A stretch of DNA of 64,000 bases. Origin: Leucobacter komagatae. Its GTDB lineage: Bacteria; Actinomycetota; Actinomycetes; Actinomycetales; Microbacteriaceae. The DNA is taken from NCBI RefSeq assembly GCF_000834055.1, contig NZ_JXSQ01000002.1, forward strand, positions 1 through 64,000, given 5' to 3'. Of this stretch, positions 18,425 through 27,009 are shown piece by piece; positions within the stretch are counted from its first letter, which is position 1; every line of letters starts with the position of its first letter. The translations under genes and the position numbers were made by a program. The notes under the pieces are model-generated. The model searched no databases. It was given only the letters and a program-made list of their open reading frames with translations, and had not been told where the DNA came from.

Positions 18425-18784
18425 TCAGTTCAACCAATCGTCGTCGTCATCGTCGGATCCTGAATCACTCGCGTCTCCGCCGCCGAGCGGTCGCCCGTCG
18501 CCGCCGTGAGTTGCGCCTTCAGCTGGGTCGCTGCCGGCAGTGACCCCCCTGGTAGTGACGCTGCCATCGGCAGCAACGCTGAGGTCAGCGAGCTCCTCGC
18601 CTGCCCCGCCAGTGAGTTCTACCCGCGGGCGGCCCTCAAGCCAGGTAAGCGTCCACGATGCGCCGGAGGCTGCGCCTGCGTGCGAGCGCGCAGCGGCTTC
18701 CGCGGCGGCGATCGCTTCGTGCAGCACGCCGGGAACGGCTGGGTGTGGGGCGTACCCGAACTGCCAACGTGAGCCAAGCTGCAT
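18425..18784 (-). CDS. hypothetical protein with acidic C-terminus
   Basis: A 119-residue cytosolic-looking protein that I do not recognise. The N-terminal half (MQLGSRWQFGYAPHPAVPGV, then an Ala-rich helix and TWLEGRPRVEL) could form a small alpha/beta domain; the last 40 residues are low-complexity Gly/Asp/Ser, ending in a run of seven Asp and WLN. It has an RBS (AAGGAGAC on the minus strand) and lies just downstream of valS and its terminator, followed immediately by the lipoprotein gene. Strong coding bias and the good RBS support it being real. Confidence 0.65.
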   Translation of the reverse strand: MQLGSRWQFGYAPHPAVPGVLHEAIAAAEAAARSHAGAASGASWTLTWLEGRPRVELTGGAGEELADLSVAADGSVTTRGVTAGSDPAEGATHGGDGRPLGGGDASDSGSDDDDDDWLN

Positions 18785-18835
18785 ACCGTCTCCTTTGTGA
18801 GCACTCGTGAGCCCCGCGGTGGGGCGGTGCGGGGA

Positions 18836-18870
18836 GCTGGGGCGCCGGGGAAGACCCCGGGCGCCCCAGC
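18836..18870 (-). terminator. Terminator-like hairpin after valS
   Basis: A very GC-rich stem (18836-18850 with 18855-18870, one bulged base) with an AAGA loop begins 2 nt beyond the valS stop. It lacks a U-run. Confidence 0.6.
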
Positions 18871-18872
18871 AC

Positions 18873-21458
18873 TCAGTCTGCCGTCTCTACGGTGATCTCC
18901 GCCACCCGAACATCGGCGACGTCAGCCTGCTCAATGCGGAGCTCCACAATGCGCCCCACATCGGCGAGGTCGCTCGCTGCAAGCTGCAGGCGCGCCGCAT
19001 CGTCCGCCGGCGCGTGCACAACCGCGAGCGTCACTGCGGTTCGCATGGACACCTTCGCGTCCGTCTTCGCGCCACGAACACCGATCAGCGCCGTGCCAAC
19101 GAGGTCAAGCAGCCCCGCGTCGGCGTCCTCGCCCGCGAGCTCGGTGAGCTCGGTCGCAACGGGCCAGGCTGCGCGGTGCACGGAACCCTCCTGGAACCAC
19201 GACCACACCTCCTCGGTTGCGTAGGGGAGGAATGGTGCGAACAGCCGAACGAATGTCGACAGAGCCGAGCGCAGCGCCGTGACGGCGGAGGCCTGAATCT
19301 GGCCGGTGCCATTGTGGGCGCGCTCCTTGACGAGCTCGAGGTAGTCGTCGCAGAACGTCCAGAAGAACGACTCGGTGATCTCGAGGGCGCGCTGGTGATC
19401 GTACGTCTCGAAGGCGCGTGTCGCGTCACTCACGACGCCAGCGAGCGTCGCGAGCATGGAGCGATCGAGCGCTTCGGTGACGGTCCCCGCGCCGCTCGCA
19501 TCAAACGACAGCGTGAACTTCGCAGCGTTGAGCAGCTTGATCGCGAGCCGGCGCCCGATCTTGATCTGCGTCGGGTTCTGCGGGTCGAACGAAGCGTCGG
19601 TCCCGAGCTTTGCTGAGGCAGCCCAGTAACGAACGGCGTCGGAGCCGTGCTGGTCGAGCATCCCGGCTGGAGTGACGACGTTGCCCTTCGACTTCGACAT
19701 CTTCTTGCGGTCCGGGTCAAGGATCCAACCCGAGATGCCTGCGTGCTTCCAAGGAAGCGTGCCTGACTCGAGCTCCGAACGCAGCAGCGTCGTGAAGAGC
19801 CAGGTGCGGATGATGTCCTGGCCCTGCGGGCGCAGGTCGAACGGGTAGACGAGGTCGTACAGTTCCTCGTCGCGCTCCCAGCCGCCCGCGAGCTGCGGGG
19901 TGAGGGAGGAGGTCGCCCAGGTGTCCATCACGTCGACCTCGCCCTGGAAGCCGCCCGCGACGCCGCGCTGCTCTGCCGTGTACCCCGCAGGCACGTCGCT
20001 CGACGGGTCGACGGGGAGCTGATCCTCGCTCGGCACGATCGGCTGGTCGAACACGGGGTTGCCGTCTGCGTCGAGCGGGTACCAGACGGGGATCGGCACG
20101 CCGAAGAAGCGCTGCCGCGAGATGAGCCAGTCGCCTGCGAGGCCCTCTACCCAGTTCTCGTAGCGCACGCGCATGAAGTCGGGGTGCCAGGTGAGTTCCT
20201 TGCCGTGCGCGAGGAGCCGCTCACGGAGGCCCTCGTCGCGGGCGCCGTTCTTGATGTACCACTGTCGGGTGGAAACGATCTCGAGCGGCTTGTCGCCCTT
20301 TTCGAAGAACTTCACCGGGTGGTTGATCTTGCGGATCTCGCCAGTCAGCTCGCCTGAGGCCTGCAGCAGTTCGACCATTGTCTGCTTCGCGCTGAAAACA
20401 GTCTTGCCGGCAATCTGGGCGAAGGCTTCGCGCCCAGCGTCGGAAGCGATCACGTCAGGCGCCTCAGAGATGATGCGGCCGTCGAAGCCGAGGATCGCCC
20501 GGTTCGGGAGGTCGAGCTCGCGCCACCAGATGACGTCGGTCACGTCGCCGAAGGTGCAGACCATCGCGATGCCGGTGCCCTTGTCCTGCTGCGCGAGGTG
20601 GTGCGCGACGATGGGAACCTCGACGCCGAAGATCGGGGTGGTGACGGTTGAACCGAACAGCGGCTTGAAGCGCTCGTCGTCCGGGTGCGCGACGAGCGCG
20701 ACACACGCTGCGAGCAGCTCGGGGCGTGTGGTGTCGATGAGGATATCGCCACCGCCGTCGGTGCGGTGGAAGGAGAGCGTGTGGTACGCGCTCGGCTGCT
20801 CGCGATCCTCGAGCTCGGCCTGCGCTACGGCGGTGCGGAACGTTACATCCCAGAGCGTCGGCGCCTGCGCCTGGTACGCCTCACCGCGCTCAATGTTGCG
20901 GAGGAACGCGAGCTGCGAGGCGCGGAGCGAGTCGGCCCCGATGGTGCGGTAGCTCTGCTTCCAGTCGACCGAGAGGCCGAGGGTGCGCCAGAGCGCCTCG
21001 AACTGCTTCTCGTCCTCTACCGTGAGCTTTTCGCACAGGTCGATGAAGTTGCGGCGTGAGATCGCAACCTGGTCGCCAGGCTTGATCGTCTTGCCGCTCG
21101 TACCGTCGTGCGGAGGCACAAAGTCGGGGTCGAAGGGCAGCGAAGGGTCGCATCGTACGCCGTAGTAGTTCTGGACGCGGCGCTCGGTTGGGAGGCCGTT
21201 GTCGTCCCACCCCATCGGGTAGAACACTCGCTTACCGTTCATGCGCTTGTAGCGCGCGACGGTGTCGGTGTGCGTGTAGGAAAAAACGTGGCCTACGTGG
21301 AGTGAACCCGAAGCGGTTGGTGGGGGAGTGTCGATGCTGTAGACATCGTCGCGACTGATTCCGTCACGCTCGAACGCGTAGGTGCCTGTTTCTTCCCAGA
21401 TCGCCCCCCACTTTGATTCGAGTCCCTCGAGTGCCGGCTTGTCGGGGATCGCGCTCAT
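18873..21458 (-). CDS. valS: valine--tRNA ligase (alternative/archaeal-like form)
   Basis: Class I synthetase for valine, 861 residues from ATG 21458, which has GGAG upstream; the open frame extends 55 codons further but overlaps the divergent promoter region. HIGH is represented by HVGH (54-57, in GSLHVGHVFSYTHTD) and KMSKS by KKMSKSKGN. The segment GWDDNGLPTERRVQNYYGV and the short C-terminus are features of the alternative ValRS found in some actinobacteria rather than the common bacterial type. Editing (CP1) and anticodon-binding domains are present; the C-terminal part shows no long coiled coil. Confidence 0.92.
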   Translation of the reverse strand: MSAIPDKPALEGLESKWGAIWEETGTYAFERDGISRDDVYSIDTPPPTASGSLHVGHVFSYTHTDTVARYKRMNGKRVFYPMGWDDNGLPTERRVQNYYGVRCDPSLPFDPDFVPPHDGTSGKTIKPGDQVAISRRNFIDLCEKLTVEDEKQFEALWRTLGLSVDWKQSYRTIGADSLRASQLAFLRNIERGEAYQAQAPTLWDVTFRTAVAQAELEDREQPSAYHTLSFHRTDGGGDILIDTTRPELLAACVALVAHPDDERFKPLFGSTVTTPIFGVEVPIVAHHLAQQDKGTGIAMVCTFGDVTDVIWWRELDLPNRAILGFDGRIISEAPDVIASDAGREAFAQIAGKTVFSAKQTMVELLQASGELTGEIRKINHPVKFFEKGDKPLEIVSTRQWYIKNGARDEGLRERLLAHGKELTWHPDFMRVRYENWVEGLAGDWLISRQRFFGVPIPVWYPLDADGNPVFDQPIVPSEDQLPVDPSSDVPAGYTAEQRGVAGGFQGEVDVMDTWATSSLTPQLAGGWERDEELYDLVYPFDLRPQGQDIIRTWLFTTLLRSELESGTLPWKHAGISGWILDPDRKKMSKSKGNVVTPAGMLDQHGSDAVRYWAASAKLGTDASFDPQNPTQIKIGRRLAIKLLNAAKFTLSFDASGAGTVTEALDRSMLATLAGVVSDATRAFETYDHQRALEITESFFWTFCDDYLELVKERAHNGTGQIQASAVTALRSALSTFVRLFAPFLPYATEEVWSWFQEGSVHRAAWPVATELTELAGEDADAGLLDLVGTALIGVRGAKTDAKVSMRTAVTLAVVHAPADDAARLQLAASDLADVGRIVELRIEQADVADVRVAEITVETAD

Positions 21459-21614
21459 TACGTGGGCTCCGTTTTCTCGACTGTCCGCGCTGTTGCGCGC
21501 ACCCGTCGGGTTCGATGTGGACGGCACCGCGTAAGCGAGGAGATCGAAGATCGGCTCTGGTGCCTGAAGGTTTCCAGAAAGTCTATCGCGCTCCGTGAAC
21601 CGAATACTGGATGT

Positions 21615-21644
21615 GTTGTGCACAACCTATATAGACTGCTGGTT
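21615..21644 (+). promoter_or_regulatory. Operator palindrome and leaderless promoter of the MarR gene
   Basis: GTTGTGCACAAC (21615-21626) is a perfect 12-bp palindrome. It is followed by TAGACT (21632-21637), which is exactly 7 nt before the ATG at 21645. The palindrome therefore sits between the -35 and -10 positions, where a bound repressor would block RNA polymerase. Confidence 0.6.
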
Positions 21645-22130
21645 ATGGTCGATCGGGCGCGTGACATCGAGCGGCAGATGCTTGGAGCATTTGCGACCGT
21701 AGCGCGTCAGTGGGGCGCGACGCCGCTTGAGGGGACCATCGCTGAAGACGTCGGGCTCGCGATCGAGGACAGCGAGATTCGGATCCTGTACGTGCTTGGG
21801 GCGCGAACCGAAGAGATGCGGCCGGGGGACATAGCCGTGCAGCTTGGCGTCACGCGGCCAACCCTCTCAAAATCACTCACTCGGCTGCGCACCGCACGGC
21901 TGGTCGAGAGTTCCGTCGCCGACGACGACAGGCGCTCCGTGTTCGTCACCCTCACACCCGAGGGACGGGACGCGTATGCGAGGCTCGTTGACTTTGGGAT
22001 GGACATGATCCGCGGGGCTTGTGCTGGGCTCTCCAGGCAGGAGCTCGAGATCATCAGGGGCTTCCTTGGCCGGTTCGCTGATCGGCTCGGCGGACCGCCC
22101 CCCGTCGTCTTCCCCGCCGTCGCGCGCTAG
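21645..22130 (+). CDS. MarR family transcriptional regulator
   Basis: A 161-residue winged-helix regulator. The recognition region is GDIAVQLGVTRPTLSKSLTRLRTARLVESSVADDDRRSVFVTLT (given here only as landmarks: helix around PTLSKSLTRL, wing around DDRRS), with flanking dimerisation helices. ATG 21645 is chosen because a -10 hexamer is 7 nt upstream; the longer open frame overlaps the valS 5' region. The palindrome GTTGTGCACAAC in its promoter suggests autoregulation. It lies between divergent valS and ddh; the effector and targets are unknown. Confidence 0.85.
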   Translation: MVDRARDIERQMLGAFATVARQWGATPLEGTIAEDVGLAIEDSEIRILYVLGARTEEMRPGDIAVQLGVTRPTLSKSLTRLRTARLVESSVADDDRRSVFVTLTPEGRDAYARLVDFGMDMIRGACAGLSRQELEIIRGFLGRFADRLGGPPPVVFPAVAR

Positions 22131-22280
22131 CTGCGCCGCCGCACGGCCTCGAGCACCGCGGCACGCCGGTCTGGGGGCGAGTGGCGCTGAAAAACGCTGC
22201 AACATTTCTTCGCCGGTGTTGCGTGACCTCTAGCATGGAGGTGCCGCGGGAACCAGCTCCCGGGGCGGGAGGGAAACACT

Positions 22281-23288
22281 ATGACAGATCGTATTGGGGG
22301 CCTGCCGGATCGCATCCGCGTCGGCATCGTCGGCTACGGAAACCTCGGTCGCGGCGTAGAGACTTCGATCGGCCTGAACCCCGATCTTGAACTTGTCGGC
22401 GTATTCAGCCGGCGTGATCCGGCTTCCGTTGAGACCCTGCGGCCAGAGACCCCCGTGTACGCCCTCGACGACATCGCCTCATTCGCTGACCGCGTCGATG
22501 TCCTCGTGCTGTGCGGTGGATCGAAGAGCGACCTGCCAGAGCAGACCCCGCTACTTGCGAAGCAGTTCACCGTCGTCGACAGCTTCGACACGCACGCGAA
22601 GGTGCCGGAGCATTTTGCAGCGGTTGACGCTGCCGCGCAGGCTGGCGACAACGTTGCCATCATTTCCACTGGCTGGGACCCGGGCCTGTTCTCGCTGAAC
22701 AGGCTCTTCGGCGAGGCGATCCTGCCACAGGGCGAGACGTACACCTTCTGGGGCCGGGGACTCAGCCAGGGGCATTCTGACGCCCTCCGGCGCATCGCGG
22801 GCGTTGCTGGCGCCGTGCAGTACACGCTGCCGTCGGAGACCGCCATCGAGCGGGTCCGCGCGGGCGAGAACCCCGAGCTCTCGACGCGTGAGAAGCACGT
22901 TCGTGAGTGCTTCGTCGTGCTTGAGGACGGCGCAGACGCCGAGGCGATCCGCGAGGAGATCGTCACGATGCCCGACTACTTTGAGCCCTACGACACCAAC
23001 GTGCACTTTATTTCGGCCGACGAGCTCGCACGCGACCACGCTGGAATGCCGCACGGCGGCTTCGTGATCCGCTCGGGGGAGACCTCACCCGGGGTATCGC
23101 AGACGATCGAGTACCGCCTCGCGCTTGACTCGAACCCAGAGTTCACCTCGAGCGTGCTTGTCGCGTACGCCCGTGCCGCTGCGCGGCTCGCAGCGCGGGG
23201 CGAGCGTGGAGCGCTCACCCCGTTCGATGTCGCCCCCGGGCTGCTCTCGCCGAAGTCGCCCGAGCAGCTGCGCGCCGAGCTCCTTTAG
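22281..23288 (+). CDS. ddh: meso-diaminopimelate D-dehydrogenase
   Basis: NADPH-dependent enzyme that makes meso-diaminopimelate from tetrahydrodipicolinate in one step, feeding lysine and in some species peptidoglycan. The 335-residue protein begins with a Rossmann fold (RVGIVGYGNLGRGVE, residues 12-26) and carries family segments such as STGWDPGLFSLNR, FWGRGLSQGHSDA and PHGGFVIRSGETSPG. The start ATG has GGGAGGG upstream. It is monocistronic, between the MarR gene and a bidirectional terminator. In coryneform relatives ddh runs parallel to the succinylase route. Confidence 0.93.
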   Translation: MTDRIGGLPDRIRVGIVGYGNLGRGVETSIGLNPDLELVGVFSRRDPASVETLRPETPVYALDDIASFADRVDVLVLCGGSKSDLPEQTPLLAKQFTVVDSFDTHAKVPEHFAAVDAAAQAGDNVAIISTGWDPGLFSLNRLFGEAILPQGETYTFWGRGLSQGHSDALRRIAGVAGAVQYTLPSETAIERVRAGENPELSTREKHVRECFVVLEDGADAEAIREEIVTMPDYFEPYDTNVHFISADELARDHAGMPHGGFVIRSGETSPGVSQTIEYRLALDSNPEFTSSVLVAYARAAARLAARGERGALTPFDVAPGLLSPKSPEQLRAELL

Positions 23289-23322
23289 CCCGAAGGCGCC
23301 CGTGCCCGGCCGGCCGGAGCAT

Positions 23323-23384
23323 ATGGTTTCTGCAGGAGTACACGGTTTCTTCGCGTAGATATCTTGTACTCCCGTCGAAACCAT
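23323..23384. repeat. Imperfect inverted repeat downstream of ddh
   Basis: Arms of 20 bp (23323-23342 and 23365-23384) match at 17 positions (ATGGTTTC...GGAGTACA), separated by 22 nt that contain a further partial copy of the GGTTTCT core. It lies between ddh and the strong bidirectional terminator, and has no T-run of its own. Confidence 0.6.
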
Positions 23385-23406
23385 GGGCTCTCGCGGGCTC
23401 CAGACA

Positions 23407-23446
23407 CAGCAGCGGCCCCTCCGAATACTCGGAGGGGCCGCTGCTG
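23407..23446. terminator. Bidirectional terminator between ddh and proX
   Basis: An 18-bp perfect stem (23407-23424 with 23429-23446) and a 4-nt loop lies between the convergent ends of ddh (+) and proX (-). Confidence 0.85.
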
Positions 23447-23472
23447 GTTACGCGGCGTGAGCTGCGGGAACC

Positions 23473-24384
23473 CTAGGCGATGAGCCCTGGGTACGCGTCA
23501 GCGTTGTCCTTGAGCCACTCCTGGACTGCGCCCTGGCCGTCGCCCTTGAACTCGTCACTCGTCACCAGGCTCTCCAGCGCTGCGTACGCGGCGTCGTCAA
23601 GCTTGATGTTCTTGATGTAGTCGGCTGCCTCGGGGAACTCCTCCGAGAAGCCGTCGGTGCCGAGGAAGTGGAGCGCCTCGGGCTCACCCATTGCGCCCTT
23701 CGGATCCTTCAGATCCTTGACCGGGTAGGCGTCGTTAGCCCAGAACGGGCGCCACAGCGTGACGACGACGTCCTCTTCCTTGTCGACCTTGTCCTGCAGC
23801 GTTGCGAGCATCGCTGCGGTCGATGAGGTCACGAGCTTGTACTCGCTGTCGAGGCCGTACTCGGGCATCATCGTGTCCTGGGTCTGCGCAGTGAGGCCAG
23901 CACCCGGCTCGATGCCGATGATCTCGCCACCGAAGCGGTCAGCCTGGCCCTTGAGATCCTCGATCGAGTTCACATCGGTCATGTACTCGGGAACCGCGAT
24001 CGTGAGAACCGCTCCCTCGTAGTAGCCGCCGAGATCCTCGATCTGGTCCTCGTACTTGTCCATGTAGTCAGCGTGCGTGACCTCTGGCCACGCAGAGGGG
24101 TACATGTCGAAGTCGCCGCCGGCGAGGCCGGCGTAGAGCACGCCGGCTTCCGTGAGCTCGGTCATCTCGACGTTGTAGCCGAGCTTGCCGAGCTGATCCT
24201 CGAGCAGGTACGCGGTGCTCAGACCGTCAGTCCACGCGGGGAGGAAGCCGAGCGTGATGGTGCCCTTGTCGTCGCCCTCGTTCGTGTTGCCGGCGTCGGT
24301 GTCGCCGTTGGTTGCGCAGCCCGCGAGTGCGAGGCTGGCTGCGGCCGCGAGGCCAATGACTCCTGTGAGGTGTCGCTTGTTCAT
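23473..24384 (-). CDS. proX: glycine betaine/proline ABC transporter substrate-binding lipoprotein
   Basis: Extracellular binding protein of a ProU/OpuA-type osmoprotectant importer, 303 residues. It has a signal peptide with lipobox LAGC (cysteine 23), then an OpuAC domain with typical Trp-rich ligand motifs: LPAWTDGLS, DMYPSAWPEVTH and TLWRPFWAND, whose aromatic residues would cage a trimethylammonium group. The start has AAAGGAAC upstream. It is the last gene of the minus-strand operon proV-proW-proX, 63 nt after proW, and ends at a strong terminator. Substrate (betaine, proline or a related compound) is inferred from family. Confidence 0.9.
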   Translation of the reverse strand: MNKRHLTGVIGLAAAASLALAGCATNGDTDAGNTNEGDDKGTITLGFLPAWTDGLSTAYLLEDQLGKLGYNVEMTELTEAGVLYAGLAGGDFDMYPSAWPEVTHADYMDKYEDQIEDLGGYYEGAVLTIAVPEYMTDVNSIEDLKGQADRFGGEIIGIEPGAGLTAQTQDTMMPEYGLDSEYKLVTSSTAAMLATLQDKVDKEEDVVVTLWRPFWANDAYPVKDLKDPKGAMGEPEALHFLGTDGFSEEFPEAADYIKNIKLDDAAYAALESLVTSDEFKGDGQGAVQEWLKDNADAYPGLIA

Positions 24385-24447
24385 GTGTTCCTTTCGTCCG
24401 CGCTGCGGCGCGGGTTGGGGTGGGTCAGTTAAGTCTGTGTAGTGGCT

Positions 24448-25350
24448 TTAGCCGGGAACCGCGGTGCCCTGCTGCGCCCGTGCCCGACTGCGCTCGCGCA
24501 GCAAGCTCAGGGCCGAATCCTTGAACGACTTCGGCTCGCCGAGCGCCGCGGTGACGCGGTCGAGGAAGACCGCGAGGAAGACGACGGACAGGCCAGCCTC
24601 GACGCCCTGGCCGATGTTCATCGTCGAGATTGCCGAGACAACCTGCTTGCCGAGCCCGTCAGCGCCGGCCATGCCAGCAACGACGGCCATCGAGAGCGCG
24701 AGCATGATGACCTGGTTGATGCCGGCGAGAATGGTCGGCATCGCGAGTGGTAGCTGGATGCCGCGAAGGATCTTGCCAGGGGTGGATCCGAACGCGTGAC
24801 CAGCCTCGACGACCTCGGAATCGACGCCGCGAATGCCGAGCTCGGTGAATCGCACGCCCGGTGGCAGCGAGAACAGCACGGTTGCGAACACGCCGGGAAC
24901 AAAGCCGATGCCAAAGAAGACGACGGCTGGGATGAGGTAGACCATCGCCGGCATCGTCTGCATGAAGTCGAGGATCGGGCGTATTGCAGCGCTAAAGGTG
25001 TCGTTGCGCGCCGCAAGGATTCCGACGGGAACAGCGATCACGATTGCGACGAGCGCCGCGATGAGCGTGAGTGAGAGCGTGAGCATCGCGTTCTCCCACT
25101 GGCCCATGAACACGATGAGTAGCATCGTGATGGCCGTGCCGACCGCGAGCTGCCAGGAGCGCAGCAGCCAGGCGACGAGCGCTAGCGCAAGGATAAGCAC
25201 CGGGTAGGGGACGGCGATGAGCGCGTCTGACAGGCCATCAACGAGAAACTTGATGACTGTCGTGATGAGCGAGAGTAGCCAATCGAAGGTGTCATTGAAC
25301 CAGTCGAGGCCTGTGGATACCCAATCGCCAACGGGGATGCGGTAGTTCAC
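24448..25350 (-). CDS. proW: glycine betaine/proline ABC transporter permease
   Basis: Integral membrane subunit of 300 residues with about six to seven hydrophobic segments (for example ALIAVPYPVLILALALVAWL, the stretch around GTAITMLLIVFMG and the LTLIAALVAIVIAVPVGILA helix) and the cytoplasmic EAA loop (EAGHAFGSTPGKILRGIQLP) that contacts the ATPase. The start overlaps the proV stop by 4 nt (ATGA), so the two are translationally coupled. The C-terminus is basic (RERSRARAQQG). Confidence 0.9.
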   Translation of the reverse strand: MNYRIPVGDWVSTGLDWFNDTFDWLLSLITTVIKFLVDGLSDALIAVPYPVLILALALVAWLLRSWQLAVGTAITMLLIVFMGQWENAMLTLSLTLIAALVAIVIAVPVGILAARNDTFSAAIRPILDFMQTMPAMVYLIPAVVFFGIGFVPGVFATVLFSLPPGVRFTELGIRGVDSEVVEAGHAFGSTPGKILRGIQLPLAMPTILAGINQVIMLALSMAVVAGMAGADGLGKQVVSAISTMNIGQGVEAGLSVVFLAVFLDRVTAALGEPKSFKDSALSLLRERSRARAQQGTAVPG

Positions 25351-26720
25351 GAGGCACTCCCCTCGGTCACGGTGAGGCCTTCGTCTGGAGCCGCATTCCC
25401 GTCGGTTGTCGCGTCGAGTGTCGCGGTGATGATCGCGCGCGGCACGTCGGGCGTCGGTTCGATGATGGGGATCTCCGTCGTCATAGTTGGCAGGTTCGCG
25501 AGCGAGGCGAGGAGCGTCACGCGCGGTACGACGCCGATGAGGCGGTCCTGCTCGTCCACGACCGCAACGGGCAGTGGGCTCTCAACCGAGAGCTCGAAGA
25601 GCTCAGCGATGTACTGTTCGGGCGTGACGATCGAGGGCGTTGGCTTGAGCGCGTCGTTGATGTTCGCGCTGCCCTCGCGCACGAGGCGGAGCATGTCCTT
25701 GTCGCGCACGACGCCGACGAGCTTGCGTCCGCTCGAAATCACGAAGCAAGCGGACGTTTGCATGTCGCGCATCGTGCGGAGCGCTGCGCGCGGACCCGCG
25801 GATGCTGGAACGACGGCGCGCGGTGGCTCCATAACGTCGCCAGCGGTGAGAACGCGGGCGCGATCGACGTCCTGCACAAACTGCGCAACGTAGTCGTTCG
25901 CCGGGTCAGTGAGGATGTCGTTCGGGGTGCCCAGCTGCACGATCTTGCCGTCACGCATCACAGCGATGCGGTCGCCGAGGAACATTGCCTCGTTGAGATC
26001 GTGTGTGATGAAGACGATCGTCTTTCCCAGCTCCTGCTGGAGTTCGACGAGCAGCTCCTGCATTTCGCGTCGAATGAGCGGGTCCAGTGCAGAGAACGCC
26101 TCATCCATGAGCAGGATCTGAGTGTCGGCGGCGAATGCTCGTGCGAGTCCGACACGCTGCTGCATGCCTCCTGAGAGCTCCGAAGGGAGGGAATCGGCCC
26201 AACCCTTCAGGCCGACACGGTCCAACCATCCGCGGGCCCGCTCGCGGCGTTCCTCGAGCGGTACTCCCTTGATCTCAAGGCCGTACGCGGCGTTATCAAG
26301 CACGCTGCGGTGCGGGAGAAGTGCGAAGTGTTGAAACACCATCGCCATCCGTTCGCGCCGCACCTCGCGGAGTTCCGCGGCGCTCATTCCAACGATCTCG
26401 TCGCCAAAGACGCTGATGGAGCCGTCTGTGGTGTCGCCAAGCCCGTTGAGCAGTCTGATGAGTGTTGATTTTCCGGAGCCGGAGAGCCCCATGACGACGA
26501 AGATCTCTCCGACCTTCACGTCAAAGCTCGCGTCGATGACGGCGGCTGTTCCGTGCTGTTTCACGTCGTCGCGCGACGCTCCGGCTTGGAGGCGCTTTAC
26601 GGCCTCCTTCGGGCGGCGCCCGAAAACTTTATATGCGTGGTCGACGGACAGTGCGATGTTTGCGTTCGCCCGTTCGTCGGCCTCCGAGTCGACTGTGTGG
26701 TCGACTTTCGAGTCAAGCAT
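25347..26720 (-). CDS. proV: glycine betaine/proline ABC transporter ATP-binding protein with CBS domains
   Basis: ATPase subunit of 457 residues. Walker A is GLSGSGKST (about 80), the signature LSGGMQQRVGLARAF, and Walker B ILLMDEAFSALD. The C-terminal third holds a CBS pair (from about residue 300, including GRKLVGVVRDKDMLR and VVDEQDRLIGVV), which in OpuA senses ionic strength or cyclic di-AMP. A tail of about 50 residues rich in Thr, Asp and Glu follows. It is the first gene of the operon, with AGGAGGAAC before the ATG at 26720. Confidence 0.92.
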   Translation of the reverse strand: MLDSKVDHTVDSEADERANANIALSVDHAYKVFGRRPKEAVKRLQAGASRDDVKQHGTAAVIDASFDVKVGEIFVVMGLSGSGKSTLIRLLNGLGDTTDGSISVFGDEIVGMSAAELREVRRERMAMVFQHFALLPHRSVLDNAAYGLEIKGVPLEERRERARGWLDRVGLKGWADSLPSELSGGMQQRVGLARAFAADTQILLMDEAFSALDPLIRREMQELLVELQQELGKTIVFITHDLNEAMFLGDRIAVMRDGKIVQLGTPNDILTDPANDYVAQFVQDVDRARVLTAGDVMEPPRAVVPASAGPRAALRTMRDMQTSACFVISSGRKLVGVVRDKDMLRLVREGSANINDALKPTPSIVTPEQYIAELFELSVESPLPVAVVDEQDRLIGVVPRVTLLASLANLPTMTTEIPIIEPTPDVPRAIITATLDATTDGNAAPDEGLTVTEGSAS

Positions 26721-26902
26721 GTTCCTCCTGTGCGGTGTCTCCGCGGGTTTTTTGGCGCTCTAAATGCAGCCTCGGTGAAGCGGCTGATGAACCGAGAACC
26801 CTTCTTCGACGGTAGCCCTCATTCATCATCGCGTGTTCACATGCAAATCACAGGAAAGTGCTCGAATCCTGCCACCATCAGGGATAAGGCCATTTTACGG
26901 TT

Positions 26903-26940
26903 GTTACCGATTCGTTACCCAATGGCGTGCAAAACACGCC
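26903..26940 (-). promoter_or_regulatory. Probable proV upstream regulatory region
   Basis: In the 290-nt gap between proV and the ileS leader, GTTACC occurs twice 11 bp apart (26903 and 26914), one helical turn, next to a 6-bp perfect hairpin GGCGTG-CAAAA-CACGCC (26924-26940, reading G24 as part of the stem). On the minus strand a TAAAAT (near 26893-26898) could be the proV -10. Confidence 0.35.
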
Positions 26941-26997
26941 CATAATGTTTTCTCGCCTCTGTTCGGCCTCCGGCGAGACGCGAGCGAAGAACTCGGA

Positions 26998-27003
26998 TAC
27001 ACT
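26998..27003 (+). promoter_or_regulatory. ileS promoter -10
   Basis: TACACT fits TANNNT and would start transcription near 27010, just before the T-box Stem I. Confidence 0.45.
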
Positions 27004-27009
27004 GGTGGT

